Shown here: positions 63,816 through 64,000 of the stretch, piece by piece | Layout: every line of letters begins with the position of its first letter | Position numbering within the stretch: position 1 is the stretch's first letter | Assembly (NCBI GenBank): GCA_021777105.1 | Contig: JAIQZQ010000004.1 | Span: 34,451-98,450 of the forward strand | Length of the DNA: 64,000 nucleotides | Direction: 5' to 3' | Origin: Candidatus Anammoxibacter sp. | GTDB taxonomy: Bacteria > Planctomycetota > Brocadiia > Brocadiales > Anammoxibacteraceae | The notes under the pieces: generated by a model | Databases searched by the model: none | The model's input: only the letters and a program-made list of their open reading frames with translations | Told to the model about the DNA's origin: nothing | Position numbers and translations under genes: made by a program

Positions 63816-63832
63816 TGTGACTCCTGCGAAAG

Positions 63833-63914
63833 TTAATAACGATAAATTAATCCTTGTTCAACGAAAAAATAACGGGCGGCGTTTTTTGCCGTCCGGTTGA
63901 TTTACTTGTTAGAA
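63833..63914 (-). repeat. attC-6
   Basis: On the minus strand TTCTAACAAG...CGTTATTAA; inner arms GGGCGGC and GCCGTCC pair with one mismatch. The array continues to or beyond the right edge. Confidence 0.75.
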
Positions 63915-64000
63915 AAGCTATTCCTCGAATAGTCAATACTTAACGGTTTGTTGTCCAAAACAAATTAACTCGTATTTTAAACAATTTTTCATTTGAAAAC

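Larger units (their letters stand above)
57156..64000. other. Integron cassette array (no integrase in window)
   Basis: At least six attC-like sites (57358, 60558, 61983, 62932, 63243, 63833) all face one way. On the minus strand they start like TTCTAACAAG and end like AACGTTAG. Most genes lie on the minus strand, each beginning close to one site and ending close to the next. Sites are 80-130 bases long, with GC-rich inner palindromes. The integrase and attI should lie to the right of the window if the usual layout holds. An IS3 remnant ends the array on the left. Confidence 0.85.

Noticed and set aside
1-64000. tRNA, rRNA or tmRNA genes
   Set aside because: No cloverleaf with a T-arm GTTCRA-type sequence and no rRNA blocks were seen on either strand by reading; a covariance scan could still find one.

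Overview
The window reads as a chromosome segment of an uncultured, probably anaerobic or microaerophilic Gram-negative bacterium of moderate-to-low GC. Pointers are a bd-like quinol oxidase subunit fused to cytochrome c, a six-subunit Na+-NQR-type operon with an iron-sulfur, RnfC-like first subunit, pyruvate:ferredoxin-type oxidoreductase genes, rubrerythrin-like proteins, a lipoprotein with a lipobox and large exported repeat proteins. Brocadiales-like Planctomycetota, Nitrospirota and Desulfobacterota-like lineages all fit; the sequence alone does not settle the phylum. No tRNA, rRNA or CRISPR array was seen.

Layout. 1-3.6 kb (minus): operon of a YpdA-like flavoprotein, an MTH1187-family thiamine-binding-like protein and the truncated oxidase/cytochrome c gene. 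3.9-4.2 kb: a possible mini transcription unit. 4.4-13.1 kb (plus): three exported repeat or Ig-like surface proteins, one of 1822 residues with about 15 carboxypeptidase-regulatory-like repeats. 13.2-19.6 kb (minus): a radical SAM/SPASM protein, then a signalling group of two periplasmic ABC-type substrate-binding proteins, a histidine kinase and two single-domain response regulators. 19.6-21.2 kb: gene-free, with a nested inverted repeat. 21.2-29.7 kb (plus): redox and stress genes (molybdopterin oxidoreductase, DUF2231 membrane protein, ferritin-like proteins, thioredoxin reductase, aldehyde dehydrogenase, DsbD, rubredoxin-glutaredoxin fusion), interrupted by an acetolactate synthase pseudogene. 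29.9-39.3 kb: Nqr-type operon split by two transglutaminase-like/TPR genes. 39.4-44.7 kb: peroxiredoxin, citrate synthase, and pyruvate/2-oxoacid:ferredoxin oxidoreductase (gamma-delta fusion, alpha, beta). 44.7-46.6 kb: gene-free but full of palindromes, including a MITE-like element with perfect 22-bp terminal inverted repeats. 46.6-53.9 kb (minus): nitroreductase, lipoprotein, NDP kinase, glycosyltransferase, vWA protein, small membrane protein. 53.9-57.1 kb: two REP-associated tyrosine transposases with REP-like palindromes, plus an IS3-family remnant.

57.2-64 kb: the most interesting part is a cassette array of a chromosomal integron, with at least six attC-like sites in one direction and the integrase probably beyond the right edge. 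One cassette carries a two-gene module, a PD-(D/E)xK nuclease related to DUF4297/Cap4 followed by a HerA-type ATPase, which looks like an antiphage defence system. Its neighbour carries a ribbon-helix-helix regulator facing a 68-residue protein across a 41-bp perfect palindrome, plus a HEPN-like protein.

How it works together: ferredoxin reduced by the 2-oxoacid oxidoreductase and NADH could feed the Nqr-type sodium pump; the bd-like oxidase, rubrerythrins, peroxiredoxin and thioredoxin/DsbD systems would handle oxygen and thiol redox; citrate synthase feeds the TCA cycle. The right-hand end is an accessory, mobile region.
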